A DNA stretch of 64,000 nucleotides. It comes from WRGA01 sp031553395. GTDB lineage: Bacteria; Bacteroidota; Bacteroidia; Bacteroidales; WRGA01. The number at the start of each line of letters is the position of its first letter. Within the stretch, counting starts at the first letter, position 1. Positions 36,273-46,041 of this stretch are shown piece after piece. The stretch spans positions 1 through 64,000 of the forward strand of contig JAVBLR010000029.1 in the NCBI GenBank assembly GCA_031553395.1, read 5' to 3'. The position numbers and the translations under genes were made by a program. Below the pieces are notes generated by a model that was not told the DNA's origin, did no database searches, and saw nothing but the letters and a program-made list of their open reading frames with translations.

Positions 36273-39254
36273 CTACATTGCATCATAAATAGCTTGTTGA
36301 ATACGAGGACGAATATCCAACGACATCAACTTTTTATGCCAACGATGGGGATAAACACGATTGGATAAAAATATGTAAATCAGTTTATTGTCGGGATCTA
36401 CCCAAAAACAGGTACCCGTGAATCCAGTATGTCCATAAACATGTCCACCGGCAGAACGACAAGTAGGACTTTTTGACGGATTAGCTACATCGGGTTTATC
36501 AAACCCCAATCCTCGACGACTTTGCGGACTTTTTGTCGAAGTGAAAAACTTGCAGGTTTCTTCACTCAAATAAGTTTCTCCTCCATATTTCCCGTTATTT
36601 AGCCACATTTGCAATAATTTAGCCACATCATTTGCATTGGAAAACAACCCTGCATTTCCCGAAACACCACCGGAAAAAGCTGCTGCTTCATCATGTACAT
36701 ACCCTACCAACAATTGTTTTCGAAGGAATTCATCATCTTCGGTTGGAGCAATGATTGTCATATCAATATCATGCAACAACGGCTGAAAAGTTGTTTGTGT
36801 CGCACCCAAACGGCTAAAAAAGTTCTTTTGTACAAAATTATCCAATGATATTTTTGAAACATTTTCCACAACTTCCTTCAACAACATAAAATTAAGGTCG
36901 CTATATAAATAAGAACCAGATCTTTTTAATGTTGATCTTGCAATGGCATTCAAAATACTATCAGAAAAAGATTGATTTACATAAAAATTCTTGGCAACTT
37001 GTAAAGTAAAACCTTGTTTTTGAGTTGTCGATACAAGATTCGAATAGAATTTGAAATCCTGATTGGCATACATTCCTTCATCCACAGGAAGACGGTAGGT
37101 ATAATCACGTTTAGCCTTCATCAATGGGCCACTGTAACTGCTTTTATCTATCAATGATTGATAAAAAGGGATAAAGGGTGTCAATCCGGATTGATGAAAA
37201 AGCGCTTCGCGAATGGTTATATCTTCTTTGTCCGTTGATTTCAGTATAGAAACATAAGCGCTTAATTTATCTCCGACTTTGACTTTCTTATCATCGTACA
37301 CTTTCATTATGGCTGCTAATGTTGCAGTCGCTTTAGTTACTGATGCCAAATCATAAACATCATCCGTTGTTACTTCGTGAGTTTTAGCATAATCAAAATA
37401 CCCAAAAGCTTCGTTATAAATAATAACACCATCTTTTGCAACTAAAACCTGACAACCGGGATATGCCTGTGCCGAAATACCTTCCTGAACGATATTCCGG
37501 ATAATAGCCAACTTATTCGACTTCACTCCTACTTCCTCCGGAATAGAATATTTCAAGCGACTTTGTGTTGTATTTAACCCCATTCCATAATTGAAAACTC
37601 CTTTTATAGTTACAGGGAATTTACCTTTAAACCCAATGCCTCCGAAAACTGCCTGTCCAGCATAATCCATTGCTAACGGTGTATTTTCATAAGCTATCTG
37701 AACAGCTTCGGCATTTTTAATACATTGAGCATAATCGTTTAGCAAATAAGGCGAAATAAAGAATGAGAGTACAACCTTATTCTGCGAACAAAGCCGCTGA
37801 ATAAAATCCATATTCGATTTCTTGGTAGAATGAATGCCGATCACAACAGCATCGTATCCTTTCAAATTTTCCAAAATACTTGCTATTTTTGAGCTTGTTG
37901 TTGCTGGAGTTACATTATAGGAAGGCGCTTTCTCATAATTCAATAAACTCCTCTGAAACCTGGTTTGGGTTGCCTCTCCAACCGAAACATAAGCAATCCG
38001 TCTTTTATCCAATTCTTTCAATGGCAATAAACCCTGATTATTCTTAAGCAACGTAATCGCATTTTCATTCAATTTACGATTTAATAAATCGGCATCAGGC
38101 GTATTTATTCTATCTCCCAATCCTTTTAATACAATATCTTTACGATTATACAAGCCTGTAATATATTTATACTGAAGGATTTTACGACATTTTTCTTCTA
38201 TCATAGAAAGTGGAATCCGTCCTTCATCCACAGCATTTTTTATAGAAGTAAATTCAGTTGCAGGATTAGCAGGATTTAATAAAATATCATTTCCGGCTAA
38301 TAACGCTTTTACACATATATCCGAACTTCCGGCACCTTTCATCACAAGTGCATCGGTAATTACCAATCCTGAAAAAGACATTTCATTTTTTAAAACACCG
38401 GTAATAATGGGTTTAGAAAGAGACGATGGCAAATTTGGCGTATTATCCAATGCCGGAACGGATAAATGCCCTACCATAACGCCGGATATTCCTGCATTGA
38501 CAAATTTACGGAAAGGATATAGTTCTATGTTATTTAATTTAGTGCGGTCTCCCGAAACTGTAGGAAGGGTATTGTGCGAATCATCTTTTGTATCTCCATG
38601 TCCGGGAAAATGTTTCCCAAAGGCTATCACTCCCATGCTTTCCAATCCACGTGCATAGGCGATTCCAAGATTAGCGACCTTTTCAGGATTATCTCCGAAA
38701 GAACGAGTACCGATTACCGGATTATCGGGATTACTGTTCACATCAATATCGGGAGCAAAATTCATTTGAATACCCATTTCCTTGCACTGACGGGCAACTT
38801 CCTTGCCATAATCATAAAGCAGATTTTCATCTACAATAGCTCCCAACATTACATTTTTTGGGAAACGAGTTGTACCTTCCAGCCGCATCGAAAGCCCCCA
38901 TTCGCCATCCAACGAAATAAATAATGGAACTTTAGATTCCTGCTGAGCCATATTGGTAAATTTTGCCTGTTCGGTAAAATCACCTTTGGAAAAAAGAAGC
39001 CCGCCAATTTTTTGGTTTGCAATCAACCGTTTGACCTTATTGATATTAACAGTCGTATTTTCAGGATCAAAGGTAATTATGAAGCATTGCCCGATTTTTT
39101 CCTCCAATGTCATTTTGGAAAAAACACTATCAACCCATTGGGTCATTCGTTTTTTATCTTTGAAATCGGCAATCATAGACGGGGTAATTTGAGCTTTTAC
39201 CCCTGATAAAGAAATAATAAATAGAAGGAAAAATAATATTCTTTTTTTAATCAT
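36273..39254 (-). CDS. GH3 beta-N-acetylglucosaminidase fused to a serine hydrolase (beta-lactamase fold)
   Basis: The 993-aa protein has a signal peptide (about 1-21, ending VKA). The GH3 domain (about 25-370) carries KHFPGHGDTKDDSHNTLP (His/Asp acid-base motif of NagZ-type enzymes) and GLVITDALVM with the nucleophile Asp. A second alpha/beta segment (about 390-560) and a class C beta-lactamase-like domain (about 590-990) follow, with SVTK (the SxxK site), YSDLN and HTGFTG. It probably trims N-acetylglucosamine and a peptide or ester bond in peptidoglycan turnover in the periplasm. This fusion is known in Bacteroidota; the second activity is unproven. Confidence 0.85.
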   Translation of the reverse strand: MIKKRILFFLLFIISLSGVKAQITPSMIADFKDKKRMTQWVDSVFSKMTLEEKIGQCFIITFDPENTTVNINKVKRLIANQKIGGLLFSKGDFTEQAKFTNMAQQESKVPLFISLDGEWGLSMRLEGTTRFPKNVMLGAIVDENLLYDYGKEVARQCKEMGIQMNFAPDIDVNSNPDNPVIGTRSFGDNPEKVANLGIAYARGLESMGVIAFGKHFPGHGDTKDDSHNTLPTVSGDRTKLNNIELYPFRKFVNAGISGVMVGHLSVPALDNTPNLPSSLSKPIITGVLKNEMSFSGLVITDALVMKGAGSSDICVKALLAGNDILLNPANPATEFTSIKNAVDEGRIPLSMIEEKCRKILQYKYITGLYNRKDIVLKGLGDRINTPDADLLNRKLNENAITLLKNNQGLLPLKELDKRRIAYVSVGEATQTRFQRSLLNYEKAPSYNVTPATTSSKIASILENLKGYDAVVIGIHSTKKSNMDFIQRLCSQNKVVLSFFISPYLLNDYAQCIKNAEAVQIAYENTPLAMDYAGQAVFGGIGFKGKFPVTIKGVFNYGMGLNTTQSRLKYSIPEEVGVKSNKLAIIRNIVQEGISAQAYPGCQVLVAKDGVIIYNEAFGYFDYAKTHEVTTDDVYDLASVTKATATLAAIMKVYDDKKVKVGDKLSAYVSILKSTDKEDITIREALFHQSGLTPFIPFYQSLIDKSSYSGPLMKAKRDYTYRLPVDEGMYANQDFKFYSNLVSTTQKQGFTLQVAKNFYVNQSFSDSILNAIARSTLKRSGSYLYSDLNFMLLKEVVENVSKISLDNFVQKNFFSRLGATQTTFQPLLHDIDMTIIAPTEDDEFLRKQLLVGYVHDEAAAFSGGVSGNAGLFSNANDVAKLLQMWLNNGKYGGETYLSEETCKFFTSTKSPQSRRGLGFDKPDVANPSKSPTCRSAGGHVYGHTGFTGTCFWVDPDNKLIYIFLSNRVYPHRWHKKLMSLDIRPRIQQAIYDAM

Positions 39255-39370
39255 TCGATTATTAAATTATTAGTGTAAAATTCAATCCGAATAAATTTTG
39301 CATCATCCGATAATACTTGAATTAGACTTGATAAGGATAGTATTGGTTATTTAAATAAATATAGATTTAC

Positions 39371-40360
39371 TTAAAAAGCTTTAAATCCCATTATTTTACG
39401 TACTTCTACAATCGTTTTTGTTGCACTTTCCCGTGCTTTCTCAGCGCCTTCGGTAACAACTTTATGAAGGTAAGTTTCATTGTTCTGAATATCTATAATC
39501 CGTTCGCGAATGGGTGTAGTAACAGCAATAATATCTTCAGCTAATTGCTTCTTAAAGTCTCCGTAACGAATTTCACAAGTATTCCATTTTTCTTCGAAAT
39601 GAGCTACAACTTCCGGCTTTGATACAACTCGTAAAATAGTAAACAGATTTTCGATACATTCCGGTTTTTCCTGATTAGGCATGGTTGGACCTTCGTCTGT
39701 AAGTGCTTTTTTTACCTTTTTCTCGATTGTTTTGGGGTCATCATAAAGATAAATACAATTGCCTTCTGATTTCCCCATTTTTCCACTACCATCCAACCCG
39801 GGAATTTTGGTTAATTCTTTTCCGAAATTATAAGCTGTCGGTTCCGGGAAGAAATCAATCCCGTATTTATTATTAAACCGCTTGGCATAATTGCGGGTCA
39901 TTTCCAAATGTTGCTCCTGATCCTTTCCAACAGGTACTTTTGCAGCCCTATGAATAAGTATATCCGTTGCCATAAGTACAGGATATGTTAATAACCCGGC
40001 GTTTACATTATTCGGTTGTTTGCGTGCTTTTTCTTTAAATGATGCCGTTTTTTCCAATTCGCCCAAATACGCATGCATATTCAACAACAAATACAATTCG
40101 GCAATTTCTTTCACATCACTTTGAACGTATATAGTTGATTTTTCGGGATTAAGACCGGCTGCAAGATATTCGGAAAGTACATTTTTAACATTCGCATGCA
40201 ACATTTTAGGGTCAGGATGCGTGGTAAGCGAATGCCAATCAGCAATAAAAAAATAACAATTATTCTCTTCCTGCATCTTGATAAAATTAACCAGTGCGCC
40301 ATAATAATTCCCCAAATGAAGATTTCCGGTAGGACGAATACCGCTAAGAACTGTTTCCAT
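39371..40360 (-). CDS. trpS: Tryptophanyl-tRNA synthetase
   Basis: The 329-aa class I synthetase attaches tryptophan to tRNA-Trp. It has the HIGH-type motif TGNLHLGNYYGAL (residues about 11-23), the signature FFIADWHSLTTHP and the KMSKS-type loop GSGKMGKSEGN. The length is normal for the bacterial enzyme. It stands alone between the GH3 gene and a divergent lipoprotein gene. Confidence 0.95.
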   Translation of the reverse strand: METVLSGIRPTGNLHLGNYYGALVNFIKMQEENNCYFFIADWHSLTTHPDPKMLHANVKNVLSEYLAAGLNPEKSTIYVQSDVKEIAELYLLLNMHAYLGELEKTASFKEKARKQPNNVNAGLLTYPVLMATDILIHRAAKVPVGKDQEQHLEMTRNYAKRFNNKYGIDFFPEPTAYNFGKELTKIPGLDGSGKMGKSEGNCIYLYDDPKTIEKKVKKALTDEGPTMPNQEKPECIENLFTILRVVSKPEVVAHFEEKWNTCEIRYGDFKKQLAEDIIAVTTPIRERIIDIQNNETYLHKVVTEGAEKARESATKTIVEVRKIMGFKAF

Positions 40361-40477
40361 GTATTTTATAATTGTGAGAGATTGATATACAATAAATTTA
40401 AGCCGACAAACTTACACAAAAAATCCCTACTGTCCGAGTAAATGAGGCCTTAATTTGCAATCTTCAAAACGAGTCCG

Positions 40478-40545
40478 TTATGAATGCGCCAATTGGTATA
40501 GATGCACTCTTCATTGGGACATTGGCATATTGGTACATTACTTCA
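40478..40545. repeat. Intergenic palindrome, GCGCCAATTGG / ATTGGCATATTGGTACAT type
   Basis: ATGCGCCAAT on the left can pair with ATTGGTACAT on the right with two mismatches, and ATTGG words are repeated. It resembles the other two-word spacers but is weaker. Confidence 0.35.
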
Positions 40546-40672
40546 CATCAGTCCTGTTTTGATGGTTTTTGTTGTGCTTATTAATGCCTATTTATTTCAA
40601 TTCTATAAACAAACGGAATATGTTTAGTGTTATTCATACATGAAAAATATTTATTAATCAACTTTAAAAAAA

Positions 40673-42163
40673 ATGAAAACAAGGAGTATAAATTTCAAAG
40701 CTGTTTTAATTACGGTATTATTAGCAGTCACTTTTGGTTCTTGCAATAAGCAAACCAAAGAACCTTCATTAACAGAAAATTCAGATTTGGGTTATGAATT
40801 TGTAGGAGGTTATCCCACCAAAGCAACTATTCAAAAAGCATATGATGATGCCGATTTGACAAGAGCAATTCAAGCATATAAATTCTTCTACCCTACTGTA
40901 TCGGGCGAAGCTATTTTACAAGGTAATTTAAAGATAGGAATTAATCCAAACACTGTATCGGGAACACTGGATACTAAGCCTTTACAAATTGGTTTTACAT
41001 TAAATTCTGATACACCTTACGGTCCCTTGCTGCTGGATTTATCCGGTGGTCCGATAGTGGTGGAAGTACCGGCCGGTCCGTTAATTGTTGTGGCTATGGA
41101 TGTTAATCAGCGCTGGGTAGCTGACATGGGAATTCCCGGACCTGATGCCGGAAAAGGTGGAAAACATCTTATTCTTCCCCCCAATTACAAGGGAAACATT
41201 CCTTCATCCGGTTATCATATATGGAAATCTTCTTCCGATAACTTAACGGTAGGAATTCGATCTCTTCCCGTTGGCGGTGATGTACCTGCCGCGTTGGATC
41301 GTATCAAGACCGTTAAGGTATATTCTTTTGATTCGAAATCAAAAGAAGTTCCTTTGCAATGGCTTGAACTGACAGGTAAATCGCAAGATACAACACCTTT
41401 GGAATGGGAAAACAACATCAAATTTTGGGAAGTATTGCATAAAGTAATTGACAGAGAGCCGGTATATGAAGGTTATCGAGCTTACTACGGAGAACTTGCG
41501 GTTCTCGGAATCATAAAAGGGAAACCATTTAATCCGGATGCCCGAATGAAAGCGATTCTGGAGAAAGCAGCGAAAACCGCCAATGCGCAAATGCGTGTCC
41601 AATCATTTGCCGATCGCCGTCCCGATCGAGTTGTATGGAGCGATCGACAATGGGAATGGGTCGGACTGCGCCCCGAAAACGGTGACTTTGATGCTCCGTC
41701 TTATGTTGACCTCGACGCACGGGAAGTATGGTTTTATCAAGCCATCGGTGCTTCGCCGGCAATGTTTCGCCGTCAAGCCGGACAAGGATCGCTTTATTGG
41801 CTCGGATTACGCGATAAAGACGGAAATTATGTTGATGGCGCCAAAACTTACAAATTAACCATTCCTCAACCGGTACCGGCAGGATTATTCTGGTCTGTAA
41901 CTGTTTATGACGCCGAAACTCGCAGTCAAATTAACACAGATCAAGGATATGCCGCTCTTCGCTCATTATTCGAATTGAAAGATATCGACAAATCAGCTCC
42001 CGTTGATTTATATTTCAGCCCGAAAGCTCCGGCGGGAAAGGAAAAACAATGGATACAAACCATTCCCGGTAAAGGTTGGTTTGTATATATCCGAATATAC
42101 GGTCCCGAAGCCGCAGCTTTCGACGGCAGTTGGAAACCCGGCGATTTCGAGGAAGTGAAGTAA
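40673..42163 (+). CDS. DUF1254/DUF1214 domain lipoprotein
   Basis: The 496-aa protein has a lipoprotein signal (VLITVLLAVTFGSC, Cys near residue 24). The N-terminal half (DADLTRAIQAYKFFYPTVSG, DTPYGPLLLDLSGGPIVVEV) matches DUF1254 and the C-terminal third (AGLFWSVTVYDAETRSQI, WIQTIPGKGWFVYIRIYGP) matches DUF1214. Both are widespread beta-rich domains without a proven function. It is alone, with a strong terminator after it; its codon use looks slightly more GC-rich than its neighbours in the last 600 bases. Confidence 0.8.
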   Translation: MKTRSINFKAVLITVLLAVTFGSCNKQTKEPSLTENSDLGYEFVGGYPTKATIQKAYDDADLTRAIQAYKFFYPTVSGEAILQGNLKIGINPNTVSGTLDTKPLQIGFTLNSDTPYGPLLLDLSGGPIVVEVPAGPLIVVAMDVNQRWVADMGIPGPDAGKGGKHLILPPNYKGNIPSSGYHIWKSSSDNLTVGIRSLPVGGDVPAALDRIKTVKVYSFDSKSKEVPLQWLELTGKSQDTTPLEWENNIKFWEVLHKVIDREPVYEGYRAYYGELAVLGIIKGKPFNPDARMKAILEKAAKTANAQMRVQSFADRRPDRVVWSDRQWEWVGLRPENGDFDAPSYVDLDAREVWFYQAIGASPAMFRRQAGQGSLYWLGLRDKDGNYVDGAKTYKLTIPQPVPAGLFWSVTVYDAETRSQINTDQGYAALRSLFELKDIDKSAPVDLYFSPKAPAGKEKQWIQTIPGKGWFVYIRIYGPEAAAFDGSWKPGDFEEVK

Positions 42164-42178
42164 TTTTGATCTTATAAT

Positions 42179-42216
42179 AATAACATCCGATTTATACTGT
42201 TAAGTCGGATGTTATT
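42179..42216 (+). terminator. Terminator of the DUF1254 gene
   Basis: AATAACATCCGA and TCGGATGTTATT arms with a 14-base loop are followed by six Ts, starting 16 bases after the stop. Confidence 0.85.
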
Positions 42217-42419
42217 TTTTTCAATGTATATCAACGATCTTTTTTTCTGCATTTATAACACTGAAAACATTCATATTGGCGTCAATACAAATATTCTTCA
42301 TGTGCTTACCCATTGGTTTATTAATTACAACCAACAGTTTATAAATTCACTTAACATTATAGGTTCAACTAACTACTAAAAGGTAATTTTACCTGTTTTT
42401 AATCCGAAGTTTTCCTTTT

Positions 42420-43355
42420 ATGTGGAAAGATACGTTCTATTTTACAAAGAATGAAAGGTATGCTGTACTTTTTCTTGTTTTTGTGATAATTGTGTTGCTT
42501 ATCACGAGTAAAATACTGCCGTATTTTTTGAATAATAAAAATGAATTTTCTGATTATTCTCAATATAAAGAAACATATATGGATTTTTGTGAATCATTGG
42601 AGTTGATTGAAGAGAAGAAATATTCTCCGGATAAAAAATATAATTCCATTGAGATACAGTTGTTTGCATTTAATCCGAATATGGTAGATTCCCTTTCATT
42701 TATTCGTTTGGGATTGAAGCCTTTTCAAGTAAAAAACATATTGAAATATCGTAGCAAAGGAGGTGTTTTTAAAACACCAAAAGATTTTGTCAAGGTATAT
42801 GGATTAAGTGAAAATCAATTTGAAAAATTAGCTCCATACATTCAAATTCCTGATTTTGTATCAAGTGAAAGAACAATTAATACTAAGTCAATTGGTTACA
42901 GTGAAAATTCAGGAACAGAAACAAGTTTTCAAAAACAAGAGAAATATGCCGCCGGAACAATTATAGACTTAAATTTGGCTGATACCACCGAATTAAAAAA
43001 AATTCCCGGAATTGGTCCTGCTTTTTCCAAACGGATTGTATTGTACAGGAATAAGTTAGGTGGATTTTATTCTGTCGAACAATTGAAAGAAGTGTGGGGA
43101 ATTACTCCTGAGATATATCAGAATTTAAAAAATTGGGTTAAAGTAAATTCAGGTCAAACAACTAAAATACGAATAAACATATTAACTATTGACGAACTAA
43201 AGTTACACCCTTACATTTCATATCCTCAGGCAAAAGCTTTTGTCGAATTACGCAAGAAAAAAGGAGCATTGCAATCTTTCGAGCAATTGGTTTTATTGGA
43301 AGAATTTACAGAAAAAGATATTGAGAGGTTGGGGTATTATATTAGTTTTAAATAG
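42420..43355 (+). CDS. ComEA-like helix-hairpin-helix protein with N-terminal membrane anchor
   Basis: The 311-aa protein has one membrane helix (about 12-36: YAVLFLVFVIIVLLITSKIL) and then several helix-hairpin-helix units. These are LSFIRLGLKPFQVKNILKYR with GGVFKTPKDFVKVYGL (about 95-130), DLNLADTTELKKIPGIGPAF with GGFYSVEQLKEVWGI (about 180-230), and a final ILTIDELKLHPYISYPQAKA unit. HhH domains bind DNA without sequence preference; ComEA proteins take up DNA, but in Bacteroidota the role of this three-unit form is not established. It converges with tatC, leaving one base between the stops. Confidence 0.8.
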   Translation: MWKDTFYFTKNERYAVLFLVFVIIVLLITSKILPYFLNNKNEFSDYSQYKETYMDFCESLELIEEKKYSPDKKYNSIEIQLFAFNPNMVDSLSFIRLGLKPFQVKNILKYRSKGGVFKTPKDFVKVYGLSENQFEKLAPYIQIPDFVSSERTINTKSIGYSENSGTETSFQKQEKYAAGTIIDLNLADTTELKKIPGIGPAFSKRIVLYRNKLGGFYSVEQLKEVWGITPEIYQNLKNWVKVNSGQTTKIRINILTIDELKLHPYISYPQAKAFVELRKKKGALQSFEQLVLLEEFTEKDIERLGYYISFK

Positions 43356-43356
43356 G

Positions 43357-44163
43357 TTATTTTTCAGCAACAGATTCCGGCTCTCCGGGTTTTACAAATA
43401 ATGCACTAAGTTCATATAGCATATACAATGGCAGAAATACAACCGACAATGTAAATGGATCGCCAGAAGGGGTAATAATTGCTGCCAAAACCAATAGTAT
43501 TACAATGGCATATCTCCGGTATTTTTTGAAGAATGCTTTTGTAAGTAACCCTAATTTACTTAATAATAAAGATACGAGAGGAAATTCAAATATAATTCCC
43601 ATAATAAAGATGAGCATGATAAAATTATCCATGTACGAATCCAATGAAATTTCATTCAGAATAGATTCGCTTAATTGATATGTTGCTAAAAAACGAAGTG
43701 TCAACGGGAATACAAACATATATCCGACAAAGCAGCCAATAAAAAACATGACTGTACCGAATGCAAAAGCCCAACGCATATTTCTCTTTTCATGTTCGTA
43801 CAAAGCAGGGCTTATAAATTTCCAAATTTCATAGATAAGGTAAGGACAGGCAAGTACAACGGCCAACCAAAAGGAAGTGCTCATGTGTGTAAAAAACTGC
43901 GATGCCAGCTTTATATTAATTATATGCACATGATAATCATCGTTGCAAAAATCAGGCAGGATAGACAATCCGGAGCTGATTTTACACAAACTTTTATATA
44001 GAAAAAAATCAGCGTGGCAGGGAGCCATTATAATATTGTCAAAAATATATGGCATAAAAGCGAAACTTACTATCGTGAAAACCAATAAAACAATAATCGT
44101 CCTGAATAATGTCCATCGAAGTTCCTCAAGATGCTCCCAAAACGAGATTTCTTTTTCACTCAT
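43357..44163 (-). CDS. tatC: Sec-independent protein translocase TatC
   Basis: The 268-aa protein starts SFWEHLEELRWTLFRTII, the TatC N-terminal signature, and has about six membrane helices, including FFIGCFVGYMFVFPLTLRFL and IIFEFPLVSLLLSKLG. TatC is the receptor for twin-arginine signal peptides and exports folded proteins. A periplasmic loop is enlarged (HADFFLYKSLCKISSG to NDDYHVH), as in other Bacteroidota. It starts 2 bases after tatA. Confidence 0.93.
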   Translation of the reverse strand: MSEKEISFWEHLEELRWTLFRTIIVLLVFTIVSFAFMPYIFDNIIMAPCHADFFLYKSLCKISSGLSILPDFCNDDYHVHIINIKLASQFFTHMSTSFWLAVVLACPYLIYEIWKFISPALYEHEKRNMRWAFAFGTVMFFIGCFVGYMFVFPLTLRFLATYQLSESILNEISLDSYMDNFIMLIFIMGIIFEFPLVSLLLSKLGLLTKAFFKKYRRYAIVILLVLAAIITPSGDPFTLSVVFLPLYMLYELSALFVKPGEPESVAEK

Positions 44164-44165
44164 AC

Positions 44166-44378
44166 TTAATCTTTCTGAGTATCTTTTTTCTCCGGTTTTT
44201 CGTCGCTATTAATATCGTCTTCAATACCTTTCACTCCTTCTTTGAAGCTTTTCACTCCTTTTCCGATGCCTTTCATTAGTTCCGGTATTTTTCGTCCTCC
44301 GAAGAGTAACAAAATAACTATTACGATAATTATTAATTCAGGCGCACCAATGTTTTGTAGAAATAATAACGTTTTCAT
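44166..44378 (-). CDS. tatA: Sec-independent protein translocase TatA/TatE
   Basis: The 70-aa protein has one N-terminal membrane helix (LIIIVIVILLLFG), the hinge GGRKIPELMKGIGKGVKSFKEG and a charged C-terminus, which is the full TatA pattern. TatA oligomers form the passage through which folded proteins are exported with TatC. It is two bases from tatC. Confidence 0.93.
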   Translation of the reverse strand: MKTLLFLQNIGAPELIIIVIVILLLFGGRKIPELMKGIGKGVKSFKEGVKGIEDDINSDEKPEKKDTQKD

Positions 44379-44487
44379 CTGTTTATTTTTTTATTTTTTA
44401 TTAAGGTCAGATGGAACTCGCATATTAATCAGTTGTTTGTATGATTTTTAATAATGCTCGTTTCATGTTTTGTTGTGTATTGAAAGT

Positions 44488-45072
44488 TCAATTAAAGTTT
44501 TTCAATTCTTTGTATAATCGTTGTACAGGCAATCCCATTACATTAAAGTAAGAACCTTTTATATTCTCAACGCCAATGTAGCCAATCCATTCTTGTACGC
44601 CATAAGCTCCGGCTTTATCCAATGGCATGTATTTTTCAACATAGTAATCAATATCCTCATCATTTATGGCAGCAAAAGTTACTTCCGAAAGGGCAGAGAA
44701 TGAATGTTGCTTGTTTTGTGCAGTCAAACAAACTCCTGTAATGACTTCGTGCGTTTTTCCTGATAAAGTTCTCAACATTTTTCTTGCATCTTCCTTGTCC
44801 TTCGGTTTTCCATATACTTTTCCGTCTAACCAAACAATCGTATCGGCAGTAATAACCAATGTTTTTTCGTCGATAAAAGGCAAGTAAGGTGTAGCTTTTT
44901 TTCGGGAAATATATTCAGGGATTTCTTTTCCTTGCAAATGAAGAGGATAGTCCTCATCAATATCCGGAAGAATTTTTACTTCATAAGGCAAATCCAATCC
45001 GGATAATAACTCTTTTCGGCGCGGAGAGTTGGAAGCTAAAATGATATGATATTTATTGAGGTTTTCGAGCAT
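44488..45072 (-). CDS. maf: Maf-family nucleotide pyrophosphatase
   Basis: The 194-aa protein shows the Maf/YhdE pattern: ILASNSPRRKELLSG (residues about 11-25), VITADTIVWLDGKVYGKP and YGVQEWIGYIGVENIKGSYFNVMGLP. Maf proteins hydrolyse modified or canonical NTPs such as dTTP and UTP to monophosphates and are linked to septation control. The gene lies between tatA and the folK-dgkA fusion on the same strand, with a 45-base gap to the latter. Confidence 0.92.
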   Translation of the reverse strand: MLENLNKYHIILASNSPRRKELLSGLDLPYEVKILPDIDEDYPLHLQGKEIPEYISRKKATPYLPFIDEKTLVITADTIVWLDGKVYGKPKDKEDARKMLRTLSGKTHEVITGVCLTAQNKQHSFSALSEVTFAAINDEDIDYYVEKYMPLDKAGAYGVQEWIGYIGVENIKGSYFNVMGLPVQRLYKELKNFN

Positions 45073-45117
45073 TTTCGAATAATATAAAACAAATCAAAGG
45101 TAAGAAAAAAGAAAGAT

Positions 45118-45972
45118 TTAAAACAATGCAATAATTTTCGGCAAAAAAATAATTAGTCCTATAACAACCGAAGTTAGAGCAGTTACTAATACTGCAGCAG
45201 CGCTCAAATCCTTTATTTTTTTAATTCCATTGTGATAAGAAGGAGAAACATAATCGACCAAATATTCGGCAACTGTATTAAATATCTCACACATAAATAC
45301 AATTCCAATTGCAAAAATAATCAACATCCATTCGGTTAACGAAATCCGGAAAAGAACTCCCGTAATAATAACCAAGATGCTTGCAACAAGATGAATCCGG
45401 GCATTATACTCGTTCTTCAACAAAATTTTTAATCCGTTAATTGCATTTTGAAAGCTCTTTATCCTCATTCTCAATGAACGGGGATGGTTTTTTTCTTTTT
45501 CTTCCTTCAAAAAATCATTGAAAATCTGACTGACTGTTTTTTTACTTTTAGGATGAATAAAATCCGGAGCTATTTCATTCAATGGTTCCAAAACAAACTT
45601 CCGTTTTTCAATTAAAGGATGGGGGATTGTTAACGTATGATTTTTGTCAGAATAAATTGTATCACTATAAAACAATATATCAATATCAATAATCCGGTCT
45701 TCATACCGTTTGGTCAAATCCCGTTCTCTCCCCATTTCATGTTCTATCTGTTGAACAACAATCAGTAATTGAGGCGGCAATATATTAGTTTCTAAGCAAA
45801 TCGCAGCATTCAAATACAAATTGCCGGAAATATATCCCCATGGTTTCGTTTCATAGAAGGAAGATAAAGACTGTATTCGACCTATCCTCTGTTCTATAAT
45901 TTGAATAGCTTTATTTAGATTTTCAGTTCTATCTCCAATGTTTGTGCCAAGTCCAAGATATACTTCAGCCAT
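45118..45972 (-). CDS. FolK-DgkA fusion: HPPK folate enzyme joined to a diacylglycerol/undecaprenol kinase
   Basis: The 284-aa protein has two parts. Residues 1-about 155 are 6-hydroxymethyl-7,8-dihydropterin pyrophosphokinase (FolK): YLGLGTNIGDR, SSFYETKPWGY, RIIDIDILFY (the metal Asps) and IPHPLIEKRKFVLEPLNEI. Residues about 165-284 are a DgkA-type integral membrane kinase: SFQNAINGLKILLKNEYNAR, three membrane helices and CEIFNTVAEYLVDYV with the conserved Glu, Asn and Glu, followed by IKDLSAAAVL (Lys-Asp pair). All key residues of both halves are present. A hydrophilic linker (EEKEKNHPRS) joins them with no stop or frameshift, so the folate enzyme would be membrane-tethered. It follows queA as folK usually does. 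Confidence 0.85.
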   Translation of the reverse strand: MAEVYLGLGTNIGDRTENLNKAIQIIEQRIGRIQSLSSFYETKPWGYISGNLYLNAAICLETNILPPQLLIVVQQIEHEMGRERDLTKRYEDRIIDIDILFYSDTIYSDKNHTLTIPHPLIEKRKFVLEPLNEIAPDFIHPKSKKTVSQIFNDFLKEEKEKNHPRSLRMRIKSFQNAINGLKILLKNEYNARIHLVASILVIITGVLFRISLTEWMLIIFAIGIVFMCEIFNTVAEYLVDYVSPSYHNGIKKIKDLSAAAVLVTALTSVVIGLIIFLPKIIALF

Positions 45973-45983
45973 AATTCATGGTA

Positions 45984-46013
45984 ATAACTCTTATTCTAAA
46001 AAAGAATAAGAGG
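45984..46013. other. Stem-loop between queA and folK-dgkA
   Basis: CTCTTATTC and GAATAAGAG arms around an A-rich loop lie in the 69-base gap. On the minus strand no T run follows, so it is more likely an mRNA-processing or attenuation hairpin than a terminator. Confidence 0.5.
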
Positions 46014-46041
46014 TCGGTTAATTTTTTGAATAAATTATTGC

